Positions 8,057 to 15,939 of a DNA stretch of 64,000 bases are shown here, piece after piece. Position 1 is the first letter of the stretch; each line of letters starts with the position of its first letter. The notes beneath the pieces were generated by a model that ran no database searches, had not been told where the DNA came from, and saw only the letters and a list, made by a program, of their open reading frames with translations. A program made the position numbers and the translations under genes. The DNA is from Anaerolineales bacterium (lineage in GTDB: Bacteria > Chloroflexota > Anaerolineae > Anaerolineales > Villigracilaceae), in NCBI GenBank assembly GCA_016934715.1, contig JAFGSI010000038.1:1-64000 (forward strand), read 5' to 3'.

Positions 8057-9532
8057 TTCTCGGGTTGTGCCTTTCAGAGCCCGCTCAACGACTTTTGCCA
8101 GTCTGCGGATCGCCTCCTCGCCGATCGCAGGCGGCTGGCTGGCGAAGTTGAGCCGCAGGTAACCCTCCCCGTCGGGCGGATGGGGGAAGAACTGCGGCCC
8201 GGGGGCGAAGGCCACACCGGCCGCGGCCGCCCGGGCGAGCAGGTCGGCAGCGCGGATCCCTGCTGGCAGGCGCAGCCACAGGAACAAACCACCCATCGGC
8301 ACGTCCAGTGCCACCCCCTCCGGCAGATATTGCCGTACAGCGGCGACCAGCGCATCCCGCCGGCGGCGGTAGGTCAGGCAGGAACGCCGCAGGTGCATCT
8401 GGTAGCGTCCGACCGTTACGTAGGCCTCCAGGGCCCGCTGCAGCGGGTTGGCGGTGGCCAGGTCGGTCACCCGTTTGCACTCCACCAGGCGGCTGAAAAC
8501 CGGCCCCTCGGCGACCAGGAAGCCGACCCGCAGGCCGGGCATCAGCATCTTGGAAAAGGTGCTGACGTAGAGCACCTGCCCGCCCGGGTCGAGGGCCTTG
8601 AGCGCCGGCTGGGCCCGGCCCTCGTAGCGCAGGTCGCCGACGAAATCGTCCTCCAGGATGGGCAGGTTGTAGCGTCCGGCCAGGGCCAGCAGCTGGCGGC
8701 GGCGGCGTCCGCTCAGGCAGGTCCCGGTCGGGTTGTGGAAGTTGGGGATGGTGTAGAGCAGCCCGGGTTTGTGCTGTTCGATCAGGCCCGCCAGGGCCTC
8801 GACCTGCAGCCCGTCGCCGTCGAGCGGGATCCCGATGACCTGCAGGCCGCAGGCCCGGAACAGGTCCAGGCCTGCGGCGTAGGTGGGGCTTTCGACCAGG
8901 ATCGTGTCGCCCCGCTGCAGCAGGGTCTGGCAGACCAGGGCGATGGCCTGCTGCGAGCCAGAGGTGATCAGGATGTTCCCGGGACTGGTGATCAGTCCCT
9001 GGCTGGCCAGCACCCGGGCGATGCTCTCCCGCAGCCGGAGGTATCCGGCTCTTTCACCGTAGCCCTGAGCGGCGGCGCCATCCTGGCGCAGGACGGCGTT
9101 AAGCATCTTGCGGAAGGCTTCAGCCGGGACCAGGGCCGGGTCGCCGGTGCCGCTGGAGAGGTCGATCGGGTCCGGATAGCCGCCGGCCAGCAGCAGGTCG
9201 CTGGGGGACGGGCCGGTGGGGGACGAGTCGTTCAACCGGCCCTGCTGCCAGGCTGGCCAGCCCGTCTGCGGGGAGGGTGGCAGCACGGCCGGCAGCGGGC
9301 CGGCGACGTAGGTCCCGCTGCCGACCCGGGCCACCACCAGCCCATCGGACTCCAATGCGGCGTAGGCACTCTCGACTGTCAGGCGGTTGATGCCCAGGTC
9401 GCGCGCCAGGGCCCGGGTGGCGGGCAGGCGCGTCCCGGGAGGCAGGCCCCCGATCTGGATCGCCCGGCGCAGGTGTTCTTCGATCTGTGCGTAAAGCGGG
9501 ATGGCGCTGTCGCGCTCGAGGGGGATGCGCAT
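8051..9532 (-). CDS. MocR-type regulator (GntR helix-turn-helix fused to PLP aminotransferase domain)
   Basis: 493 aa. Residues 1-75 are a GntR winged helix (IPLYAQIEEHLRRAIQIGGL, TRLPATRALARDLGINRLTV). Residues 110-490 are a fold-type I aminotransferase domain with the PLP-binding lysine Lys328 in FSKMLMPGLRVGF. MocR proteins use the aminotransferase domain mainly as an effector sensor and usually control a neighbouring divergent gene; here that is an EamA exporter. An actual aminotransferase role (such as LysN-like) is possible but less likely given the HTH domain. Confidence 0.88.
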   Translation of the reverse strand: MRIPLERDSAIPLYAQIEEHLRRAIQIGGLPPGTRLPATRALARDLGINRLTVESAYAALESDGLVVARVGSGTYVAGPLPAVLPPSPQTGWPAWQQGRLNDSSPTGPSPSDLLLAGGYPDPIDLSSGTGDPALVPAEAFRKMLNAVLRQDGAAAQGYGERAGYLRLRESIARVLASQGLITSPGNILITSGSQQAIALVCQTLLQRGDTILVESPTYAAGLDLFRACGLQVIGIPLDGDGLQVEALAGLIEQHKPGLLYTIPNFHNPTGTCLSGRRRRQLLALAGRYNLPILEDDFVGDLRYEGRAQPALKALDPGGQVLYVSTFSKMLMPGLRVGFLVAEGPVFSRLVECKRVTDLATANPLQRALEAYVTVGRYQMHLRRSCLTYRRRRDALVAAVRQYLPEGVALDVPMGGLFLWLRLPAGIRAADLLARAAAAGVAFAPGPQFFPHPPDGEGYLRLNFASQPPAIGEEAIRRLAKVVERALKGTTREL

Positions 9533-9600
9533 GGCTGGCTCCTGTCGAAGTCCGCAAACTATACTCCCTCATCACTCCCCGGCACAGGGGCGAATACCCT

Positions 9601-9672
9601 AATTGGACTGGTAAAAATTAGCCAGAAGCGGACCTTGCATACATGCCAATCCCGGCCTACAATCCAGTCATG
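9601..9672 (+). promoter_or_regulatory. Promoter giving a probably leaderless eamA mRNA, with repeat half-sites
   Basis: TTGCAT (9635-9640), a 17-bp spacer and TACAAT (9658-9663). The predicted transcript start falls on or within a base or two of the ATG at 9670, so the mRNA would have no leader. TTGGACTGG and CCAGAAGCGGACC (9603-9633) flank a TAAAAATTAG core just upstream of the -35 box; this is a plausible MocR binding site in the divergent region. Confidence 0.5.
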
Positions 9673-10662
9673 AGCGACCTTTCCTCCCCTGCCCACCTGT
9701 CGCGCGGCTACCTGACCGGTTTGACCTGTGCCCTGGTCTTCTCCAGCACCGGGATCTTCATCCGCCACCTGACCCAGACCTACGGTCTGCCGGCACTGGT
9801 GCTGGCCTTCTGGCGGGATCTCTTCGTCGTCCTGAGCCTGATCCTGGTCCTGGGGCTGGTGCGGCCTGGCCTGCTGCGGGTCGCACCCTGCCAGCTGCCC
9901 TTCCTGGCCCTCTTCGGCCTGGTGCTGGCGGTCTACAACTCCCTGTGGACCCTGGCCGTGGCCCTGACCGGCGCGGCGGTGGCGACCGTACTGGTCTACT
10001 CGTCGGCGGCCTTCACTGCCCTGCTCGGGCGCTGGCTGCTCAAGGAACACCTGGATGCGGTCAAGTTGCTGGTGGTCACCGCCAGCCTGGGCGGCTGCCT
10101 GCTGGTTTCGGGCGCCCTGGACCCGGCGGCCTGGCAGGGCAACCTGCTGGGAATCTTCACCGGGATCTTCTCCGGCCTGGCCTACGCCGCCTACAGCCTG
10201 CTGGGCCGCTCGGCGGCCGGGCGCGGCCTGAACCCCTGGACGACCCTGACCTGGACCTTCGGCTGTGCGGCGCTCTTCCTGTTGGGCTTCAACCTGCTTG
10301 GAAGCGGCTTCCTGCCTGGCGCGGCCTCGCTTCCGGCCGATCTTTTCTGGCTCGGCGAGGCCCTGGCTGGCTGGGGGGTGCTCTTCCTGCTGGCCGCCGG
10401 GCCGACGCTGCTGGGTTACGGGCTGTACAATGTCACCCTGGGCTACCTGCCTTCGGGCGTGGCCAACCTGATCGTGACCACCGAGCCGGCCATCACCGCT
10501 GTGATCGCCTACTTCGTGCTGGGTGAGATCTTGACCGGGGTCCAGTTGGTCGGGGGGGCGCTGATCCTGGGCGGGGTGGCCGTCCTGCGCCTCCACGAAG
10601 GCCGCCTGGCCCGGGAGACAGAGCCGGGCTCAGGTACAGCGGTGGAAGCGCCTGCCTCATAA
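9670..10662 (+). CDS. EamA/DMT family transporter
   Basis: 330 aa, ten hydrophobic helices in two EamA repeats (SSTGIFIRHL... and GLAYAAYSLLGR...). The second repeat ends with the conserved TTEPAITAVIAYFVLGE signature of drug/metabolite exporters. The substrate is probably an amino acid or related metabolite, judged only from pairing with a MocR regulator. I prefer ATG 9670 over the in-frame ATG 9643, because 9643 lies inside the promoter spacer. Confidence 0.85.
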   Translation: MSDLSSPAHLSRGYLTGLTCALVFSSTGIFIRHLTQTYGLPALVLAFWRDLFVVLSLILVLGLVRPGLLRVAPCQLPFLALFGLVLAVYNSLWTLAVALTGAAVATVLVYSSAAFTALLGRWLLKEHLDAVKLLVVTASLGGCLLVSGALDPAAWQGNLLGIFTGIFSGLAYAAYSLLGRSAAGRGLNPWTTLTWTFGCAALFLLGFNLLGSGFLPGAASLPADLFWLGEALAGWGVLFLLAAGPTLLGYGLYNVTLGYLPSGVANLIVTTEPAITAVIAYFVLGEILTGVQLVGGALILGGVAVLRLHEGRLARETEPGSGTAVEAPAS

Positions 10663-10713
10663 AAGACGATGACCGGTACCTTTGTGAAGCGCCCCGGAGG
10701 GGAGCCGGGACGG

Positions 10714-11733
10714 TCAGAGCTTGAGCCTTGGGGGGGGGTGGGTTGGGGTGAGACCCGTCCAGCGCTTGAAGGCGTGGTTGAAGGCGCTCTGATCGGAATA
10801 CCCCAACAGAAAAGCGATCTCGCTGAGAGAGGTGCCTGGTTCCCTGAGATAGCGCAGCGCAAGTTCTTTCCTGACCCGGTCGAGAAGGACCTGGTAGGTT
10901 GTGCCCTCTGCTTTCAGCCTGTTCTGCAGCTGGCGGGGGCCGATGGCCAGTTCAGCGGCCACCGCCTGGAGGCCGGGTTTTCCGCCTTGCAGGAGAGTCT
11001 TCCCGATCGATTGGGAAACCTGCTCCGACAGGCTGCCGGGGCGGTTCAGCTCATCCAGCAACTCCCCGGCGACCGCCTCCAGGCGGCTGAGCACCCGCGG
11101 GTGGGCGAGCAGGATCGAGGTCTCGAGATCCTCCCGGCGGATGAGCAGCTCATCCCTGGCCTGCTCGAAGCGGATCGGGCAGTTGAAGATGCGCCGGTGT
11201 TCGCCGACCCGCCCAGGCCGCGGGTGGCGGAAATGGACCTGGCTGGCCGGGATTCTGCCTTCGGAAAGCCCCTTCAGGGTCATGAACAGCCGGCAGATCA
11301 CTGCTTCGGAGATCTGCCGGTCGATGTGCGGATCGTCGATCCTCAAGACCCCGGCATAGCCGGTGAGCTCACCCTGGTGGCGGATGTGCACCTGGACCAG
11401 GTCGGTGACCAGTCCATGGTAGCGGGACAGTTTTTCCATGGCAGCACCGACCGTCGGGCAGTTGAGCATGACCACCCCGAGCAGATCTCCGGCCGGCCGA
11501 TCCTGCAGTCGCTCGGCGAAATGCAGGCCGAAATCCGGGTCGGCGGTCCGCTCCACAACCTCCGTCCAGAGCTGGTGGAATTTCCGGGCCGAGAAACGCC
11601 TCTCGGCATCCCGGATCGTTTCCATGGGCAAGTCGACCGCCTGGCAGATCCCTGCCGGGTCGATGCCCAGATCGGCTGCGTATTTCAGCACAGCATGGAT
11701 GAGGGAGACGGAAACGGAAGGATTTTGTTCCAC
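10714..11733 (-). CDS. AraC family regulator (OruR-like, arabinose-binding-like N-domain)
   Basis: 339 aa, GTG start at 11733. Residues 15-200 match the N-terminal domain of OruR/ArgR-type AraC regulators (DLGIDPAGICQAVDLP, FGLHFAERL). Residues 240-335 are two helix-turn-helices, ending with LSEIAFLLGYSDQSAFNHAF, the classic second AraC helix. It is divergent from the MerB-like gene and is its most likely regulator. A TTGTAG-17-GATATT promoter on the minus strand (11783-11755) precedes it. Confidence 0.88.
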   Translation of the reverse strand: MEQNPSVSVSLIHAVLKYAADLGIDPAGICQAVDLPMETIRDAERRFSARKFHQLWTEVVERTADPDFGLHFAERLQDRPAGDLLGVVMLNCPTVGAAMEKLSRYHGLVTDLVQVHIRHQGELTGYAGVLRIDDPHIDRQISEAVICRLFMTLKGLSEGRIPASQVHFRHPRPGRVGEHRRIFNCPIRFEQARDELLIRREDLETSILLAHPRVLSRLEAVAGELLDELNRPGSLSEQVSQSIGKTLLQGGKPGLQAVAAELAIGPRQLQNRLKAEGTTYQVLLDRVRKELALRYLREPGTSLSEIAFLLGYSDQSAFNHAFKRWTGLTPTHPPPRLKL

Positions 11734-11754
11734 GCGCAGGCTCTCTGGGCGTAA

Positions 11755-11783
11755 AATATCAAAAATGCTTCGTCCTTCTACAA
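11755..11783 (-). promoter_or_regulatory. Promoter of the AraC-type regulator
   Basis: Minus-strand TTGTAG (11783-11778), a 17-bp spacer and GATATT (11760-11755) lie 22 bp from the GTG start. It sits in the 122-bp divergent region shared with the MerB-like gene. No clear consensus promoter was seen in the plus direction. Confidence 0.4.
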
Positions 11784-11855
11784 GACAATCCTCTGCTCTT
11801 ATTGTACCCTCGAAACACAGACATCCTGAAGACGTGCGTTGAGAGGAGAAAGTTT

Positions 11856-12590
11856 ATGGAAAATGAAATCCTGCTTGGGTTATGGCACTGCATACTGCCC
11901 ATCCCACCCTGGGTCTGGCAGCGGGTGATGAAGCCGGGCGGCGAACCGGACTTCATGGGCCGCGACCACCACCGGGTGCGCAACCTCGTCGTCCGGGAAT
12001 TGCCCAGGCAGGCAATCCCCCTGACCCCCGAATGGATCAGCCGGCAGCTGGACCTGCCGATTCCTGCAGTGGTGGCCATCCTGGACGAACTCGAACACAA
12101 CCTGACCTTCCTGTTCCGCAACCCGCAGGGTGCGGTCACCTGGGCCTATCCGGTGACGGTCGACCGGACCCCACACCAGGTCTCCTTCAGCACCGGTGAG
12201 CAGATCTACGCCGCTTGAGCCATCGACGCGATCGCGGTGCCCTTCGTGCAAGGGCGACTACGGTATGAGAACCTGTCCTTCACCGTCAAAACGGAATGCG
12301 GACACTGCGGCTGGCCGATCACGCTCGAGATCGACAGCGACCTGCAGTACCGGGTCCTGGAGGCCAACGCCGAGCCGTTGGTCTATGCCCCGATGCTGGA
12401 CATCTCCAGGCTCGAAGATCCCAGCATCATCGATGGTTTCTGACGGAAGTCGATCTTCTTCTGGTCAGAAGAACACGCCCGGGATTACCGCCGTAAAACC
12501 GGCGGTCAGCGCGGGGTTTTTGCCAGCCTCGATCAAAGTATCTATATCACCCGGAAGATCCAGAGCGCATTATTCGGGTTCAAACCCTGA
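11856..12590 (+). CDS. MerB-like organomercurial lyase homologue with two selenocysteine (UGA) codons
   Basis: 244 aa if UGA at 12216-12218 and 12441-12443 are read as Sec (Sec121, Sec196); read normally it would stop at 120 aa. The start ATG has GAGAGGAG upstream. The fold follows MerB: an N-terminal helical region (WISRQLDLPIPAVVAILDEL), then TPHQVSFSTGEQIYAA-U-AIDAI, a C-x-x-C (C148, C151), then IIDGF-U-RKSIFFWSEEHARDY. In MerB, Cys96, Asp99 and Cys159 break carbon-mercury bonds; Sec121, Asp124 and Sec196 fall at these three positions. Homology continues without a gap across both UGAs to the final TGA. A SECIS-like hairpin follows each UGA. The substrate could be organomercury or another carbon-metal(loid) bond. 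Confidence 0.85.
12219..12255 (+). promoter_or_regulatory. SECIS-like hairpin for the first UGA
   Basis: Stem GCCCTT (12239-12244) with AAGGGC (12250-12255), loop CGTGC containing the G-U pair that bacterial SelB binding favours. The loop starts 26 nt after the UGA at 12216-12218, inside the 16-37 nt window given for bacterial SECIS elements. Seen by eye; not folded by software. Confidence 0.65.
12444..12473 (+). promoter_or_regulatory. SECIS-like hairpin for the second UGA
   Basis: Stem TTCTTCT (12456-12462) with AGAAGAA (12467-12473), loop GGTC. The loop is close to the GGUC core of the E. coli fdhF SECIS loop and begins 19 nt after the UGA at 12441-12443. The arms also encode conserved MerB-family residues (IFFWSEEH), so the coding sequence and hairpin constrain each other. 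Confidence 0.7.
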
Positions 12591-12596
12591 CACTCC

Positions 12597-12620
12597 CCCT
12601 GCTGGCCCGCGCCAGCAGGG
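12597..12620. terminator. Hairpin between the MerB-like gene and bioY
   Basis: CCCTGCTGGC (12597-12606), 4-nt loop, GCCAGCAGGG (12611-12620): a 10-bp perfect stem 7 bp after the final TGA of the MerB-like frame. Its position supports 12590, not 12218 or 12443, as the true end of that gene. It lies between convergent genes and can serve both. Confidence 0.6.
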
Positions 12621-12637
12621 CAGCTGGGGGAGAAGGA

Positions 12638-13240
12638 TTACGATTGTTTCGATAAATGGCCTTGCCGCTGCCCGGCCAGCTTCCAGGCCGCCGGCAGGGC
12701 CAGGGCAGCCAGGGCGGTCTTGAGGGCGTCCCCGACAAGGAATGGCAGCACCCCCAGCTCCAGGGCCTTTTCGATCCCCAGCGAGACGGCCAGCCAGCCG
12801 GCCCCGCACAGGTAGATGACGGCCGTCCCGGCCAGGAAGGGCAGCAGCGAAGTGCGGACCGTCCGCTCGAGGCCGCGTTCGGCCAGCCGGCCAACAGCCC
12901 AGGCCGCCAGGATGAAGCCGAGCAGGTAGCCGCCGGTCGGACCCAGGGCATAGGCCAGCCCGGCCGCCCCGCCGGCGAAAACCGGCAGCCCGGCCAGCCC
13001 GAGGAGCGCGTACAGCCCGAGCGAGGCCGCACCGCGCCGGGCGCCGAGCGCCGCCCCGACCAGCAGCACGGCGAAGGTCTGCCCGGTCAGGGGCACGGGG
13101 CTGAAGGGCAGCGCCAGGCGTACCTGCGCCAGGGCGGCGACGAGCAGCGTCCCGGCCAGGACCAGGCCCAGTTCACGGATCCTTCTCCGGGAGCGGGGCA
13201 AGAGGCGGGCCGACAGGGTGGGGGCAAGCGTCGAGAGCAT
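12638..13240 (-). CDS. bioY: Biotin transporter BioY (S component)
   Basis: 200 aa, about six hydrophobic helices with the BioY signature ALAQVRLALPFSPVPLTGQT and later ALGPTGGYLLGF. BioY binds and imports biotin, alone or with the ECF module EcfA/T, which is not in this window. A TAGGAGAA site precedes the ATG. A BirA-like palindrome lies in the divergent region upstream, consistent with biotin repression. Confidence 0.92.
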   Translation of the reverse strand: MLSTLAPTLSARLLPRSRRRIRELGLVLAGTLLVAALAQVRLALPFSPVPLTGQTFAVLLVGAALGARRGAASLGLYALLGLAGLPVFAGGAAGLAYALGPTGGYLLGFILAAWAVGRLAERGLERTVRTSLLPFLAGTAVIYLCGAGWLAVSLGIEKALELGVLPFLVGDALKTALAALALPAAWKLAGQRQGHLSKQS

Positions 13241-13269
13241 GCGGTTCTCCTAGGGTGGACTTCGAGGAG

Positions 13270-13298
13270 GTTAACCCCGCCGGGATCGGTTTGGTTAT
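13270..13298. promoter_or_regulatory. Candidate BirA (biotin repressor) operator
   Basis: GTTAACC (13270-13276), a 16-bp spacer and GGTTATG (13293-13299) resemble the BirA consensus half-sites AACC and GGTT separated by 14-16 bp. It is 30 bp upstream of bioY. The right arm is imperfect. It requires a BirA with an N-terminal HTH, not visible here. Confidence 0.4.
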
Positions 13299-13355
13299 GG
13301 AACTGGAAAAAATCCAGATTCATGCCTATAATCAGGCCGAAAGGAAGGGTCAATT

Positions 13356-14345
13356 ATGAAAAGAACACTTGGACGTAGCGGGATCGAGGTCTCGGCGGTC
13401 GGGATGGGCTGTTGGGCGATCGGCGGGCCGTGGAACATGAGCGGTTCGCCGGCCGGCTGGAGCGCGGTCGACGACGGCGAGTCGATCCGCGCCATCCACG
13501 CCGCCCTGGACCTGGGGGCGGACTTCTTCGACACCGCCGCCAACTACGGCTGCGGTCACAGCGAGACCATCCTCGGGCAGGCGCTCCAGGGCCGCCGGGA
13601 GAAGGTCGTCCTCGCCACCAAGTTCGGCTACGATGTCGACGAGGCGAACAAGGATGTCCGCCCGTACGGGCCGAGCGAGGAGCAGAGCGACGCTGCCGCC
13701 CACGTCCGCCAGGACCTGGAGAACAGCCTGCGCCGCCTGGGCACCGACTACGTCGACGTCTACCAGTTGCACATCTGGGGCCTGTCGATCGAGCGGGCGC
13801 TGGAGGTGCGCGACGTGCTGGAGGAGCTGGTGGGCGAGGGCAAGATACGCACCTACGGCTGGTCGACCGACCGGGAGGAGGCGGTCGAGGCCTTCTCGAC
13901 CTCACCCAACTGCGGCGTGGTCCAGCAACAGATGAACATCTTTACCTTCAACCCGGCCCTGCTGGCGTTGTGCGAGAAACTGGACCTGGCCAGCATCAAC
14001 CGCGGCCCGCTCGGCATGGGCATCCTGACCGGCAAGTTTACCCCCGAGTCGACCTTCCAGGCTGACGATGTGCGCGCCCACGCCACATGGTTCGCCGGCC
14101 TGAAGGACGGCCGTCCCAGCCCGGAGTGGCTGGACGACCTGGCCGCCATCCGTGAGGTGCTGACCTCCGGCGGCCGCACGCTGACGCAGGGCGCCCTGGC
14201 CTGGATCTGGGGTCGCAGCGAGAAGACCGTGCCCATCCCCGGCTTCAAGACCGTGAAGCAGGTGGAGGAGAACTGCAAGGCGATGGACTTTGGCCCGCTC
14301 ACGCCCGGGCAGATGGCGGAGGTAGAGCGGATTTTGGGCCGATAG
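13356..14345 (+). CDS. Aldo/keto reductase
   Basis: 329 aa, full-length TIM-barrel AKR. Catalytic residues: Asp in DFFDTAANYG, Tyr in the same motif, Lys in VVLATKFGY and His in DVYQLHIWG. The C-terminal NADPH site is seen as TVPIPGFKTVKQVEEN. It reduces carbonyls with NADPH; the substrate is unknown. An AAGGAAGGG site precedes ATG, and a TATAAT (13327-13332) lies upstream. It is divergent from bioY, with no obvious functional link. Confidence 0.9.
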   Translation: MKRTLGRSGIEVSAVGMGCWAIGGPWNMSGSPAGWSAVDDGESIRAIHAALDLGADFFDTAANYGCGHSETILGQALQGRREKVVLATKFGYDVDEANKDVRPYGPSEEQSDAAAHVRQDLENSLRRLGTDYVDVYQLHIWGLSIERALEVRDVLEELVGEGKIRTYGWSTDREEAVEAFSTSPNCGVVQQQMNIFTFNPALLALCEKLDLASINRGPLGMGILTGKFTPESTFQADDVRAHATWFAGLKDGRPSPEWLDDLAAIREVLTSGGRTLTQGALAWIWGRSEKTVPIPGFKTVKQVEENCKAMDFGPLTPGQMAEVERILGR

Positions 14346-14357
14346 CCCTGGAAAGCA

Positions 14358-14421
14358 GTGACGACGCGCCGCGTCGTCACCTGGGGAAATGTGACGGTCA
14401 CCTTCAAGGTGACCGTCACAT
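14358..14421. terminator. Two consecutive hairpins between convergent genes
   Basis: Hairpin 1: GTGACGACGC (14358-14367) / GCGTCGTCAC (14371-14380), 3-nt loop. Hairpin 2: a perfect 14-bp stem (14389-14402 / 14408-14421) with loop TTCAA. Together they separate the aldo/keto reductase and the convergent cDPGS-like gene and can end transcripts from both sides. Confidence 0.65.
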
Positions 14422-14430
14422 GGTGTGCTG

Positions 14431-15765
14431 CTATTTCTTCTTGCTGGTCTTCCCGAACCTGGCCTTCAGGATGTCCTCCAGCGTCGGCTGGCCGATCTCC
14501 TGCAGTTCGTAGCGTACGCGCTGCGACGGCTTGGTGATCTTGATGACCCGGGTCAGGTCGATCGGGGTGCCGATGACGACCAGGTCGACATCGGCCTTCT
14601 TGATGGTGGCTTCCAGGTCACGCATCTGGGCCGCGCCGTAGCCCATGGCCGGCAGGATCGGCCCGGTCTTGGGGTATTTCTTGTAGGTCTCGGCAATGGA
14701 TTTGACCGCGAACGGGCGCGGGTCGACGATCTCGGCTGCCCCGAAGCGCTGGGCGGCCACATAGCCAGCCCCATAGCCCATCTCGCCGTGGGTCAGGGTC
14801 GGGCCATCCTCGATCACCAGGACGCGCTTGCCCAGGATCTGGGATGGGTCGTCGACAAAGAGCGGGGAGGCCGCTTCGATGACGATCGCCTTGGGGTTCA
14901 GACGGCGCAGGTTCTCACGGACCTTGATCACCGCCTGCGGGTCGGCGGTGTCGACCTTGTTGATCACGATCACGTCGGCATTGCGGCTGTTGACCTCGCC
15001 GGGGTGGTAGCTGGACTCGTGCCCGGGACGGTGCGGGTCGGCGACGACGATCTTCAAGTCCGAAACGTAGAACGAGAAGTCGTTGTTGCCGCCGTCCCAC
15101 AGGATGATGTCGACTTCCTGCTCGGCCTGGCGCAGGATCTTCTCGTAGTCCACGCCGGCGTAGACGATCACGCCGTTGTCAATGTGCGGCTCGTATTCCT
15201 CGCGCTCCTCGATGGTGCACTCGTGCCGGTCGAGGTCGGCGTAGGTGGCGAAGCGCTGGACTTCCTGGCGGACCAGATCGCCGTAGGGCATCGGGTGGCG
15301 GATGGCGGCCACCTTGAAACCCATCTCGCGCAGGATCAGGGAAACCCGGCGGGTGGTCTGGGACTTGCCTGCCCCGGTACGCACCGCGCAGACCGAGACG
15401 ACCGGCTTGCTCGACTTGACCTGGGTGGTCGTCTCGCCCATCAGGCGGAAGTCGGCGCCGGCGGCCAGGACCATCGAGGCCTTGTGCATGACGTAATCGT
15501 AGGGCACGTCCGAGTAGGCGAAGATCACCTGTTCGACCTTGAGGTCCTTGATCAGCCTGATCAGGTCCTCTTCGGCGTGGATCGGGATGCCTTTGGGGTA
15601 TCGCTTGCCCGCCAGGGCAGCCGGATAAGTGCGGCCCTCGATGTCGGGGATCTGGGTCGCCGTGAAGGCCACGACCTCGTAATCCGGATTGTCGCGGTAG
15701 AAGACGTTGAAGTTGTGGAAGTCGCGCCCGGCGGCGCCCATGATAAGGGTACGAATGGGAGACAT
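14431..15765 (-). CDS. Cyclic 2,3-diphosphoglycerate synthetase-like GTPase
   Basis: 444 aa. It begins MSPIRTLIMGAAGRDFHNFN and has a P-loop-like VCAVRTGAGKSQTTRR at about residues 125-140, DIILWDGGNNDFSF and INKVDTAD (a GTPase-like NKxD). This matches the archaeal cyclic 2,3-diphosphoglycerate synthetase family, widespread in bacteria as uncharacterised GTPases. In archaea the product is a thermoprotective solute; the bacterial role is not established. A good AAGGAG site precedes the start. Confidence 0.82.
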   Translation of the reverse strand: MSPIRTLIMGAAGRDFHNFNVFYRDNPDYEVVAFTATQIPDIEGRTYPAALAGKRYPKGIPIHAEEDLIRLIKDLKVEQVIFAYSDVPYDYVMHKASMVLAAGADFRLMGETTTQVKSSKPVVSVCAVRTGAGKSQTTRRVSLILREMGFKVAAIRHPMPYGDLVRQEVQRFATYADLDRHECTIEEREEYEPHIDNGVIVYAGVDYEKILRQAEQEVDIILWDGGNNDFSFYVSDLKIVVADPHRPGHESSYHPGEVNSRNADVIVINKVDTADPQAVIKVRENLRRLNPKAIVIEAASPLFVDDPSQILGKRVLVIEDGPTLTHGEMGYGAGYVAAQRFGAAEIVDPRPFAVKSIAETYKKYPKTGPILPAMGYGAAQMRDLEATIKKADVDLVVIGTPIDLTRVIKITKPSQRVRYELQEIGQPTLEDILKARFGKTSKKK

Positions 15766-15939
15766 GCGGTTACTCCTTGAAGAAGATGTATTTCAGCGTG
15801 GTTCGTCTCCGGCCGCCCTGACTGCAAAGGCAAAGGAACTCCCGCGCTTTACAGGAGTGCCCCGGTTGATCCACTGCGGCCAACCTCAGGCGACAGGATG
15901 GGAAAACGCTGATTTTCGCGACGGCGAATGACCGTCACG

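Noticed and set aside
8180-9673. A 497-codon open frame on the plus strand
   Set aside because: Antisense to the MocR-type gene and crossing the divergent promoter region; Gln/Gly-rich without motifs.
11856-12218. MerB-like gene as a 120-aa protein or a simple pseudogene
   Set aside because: Homology continues in the same frame through two UGAs to a third TGA at 12588-12590, the UGAs match the catalytic Cys sites, and a terminator follows 12590, not 12218.
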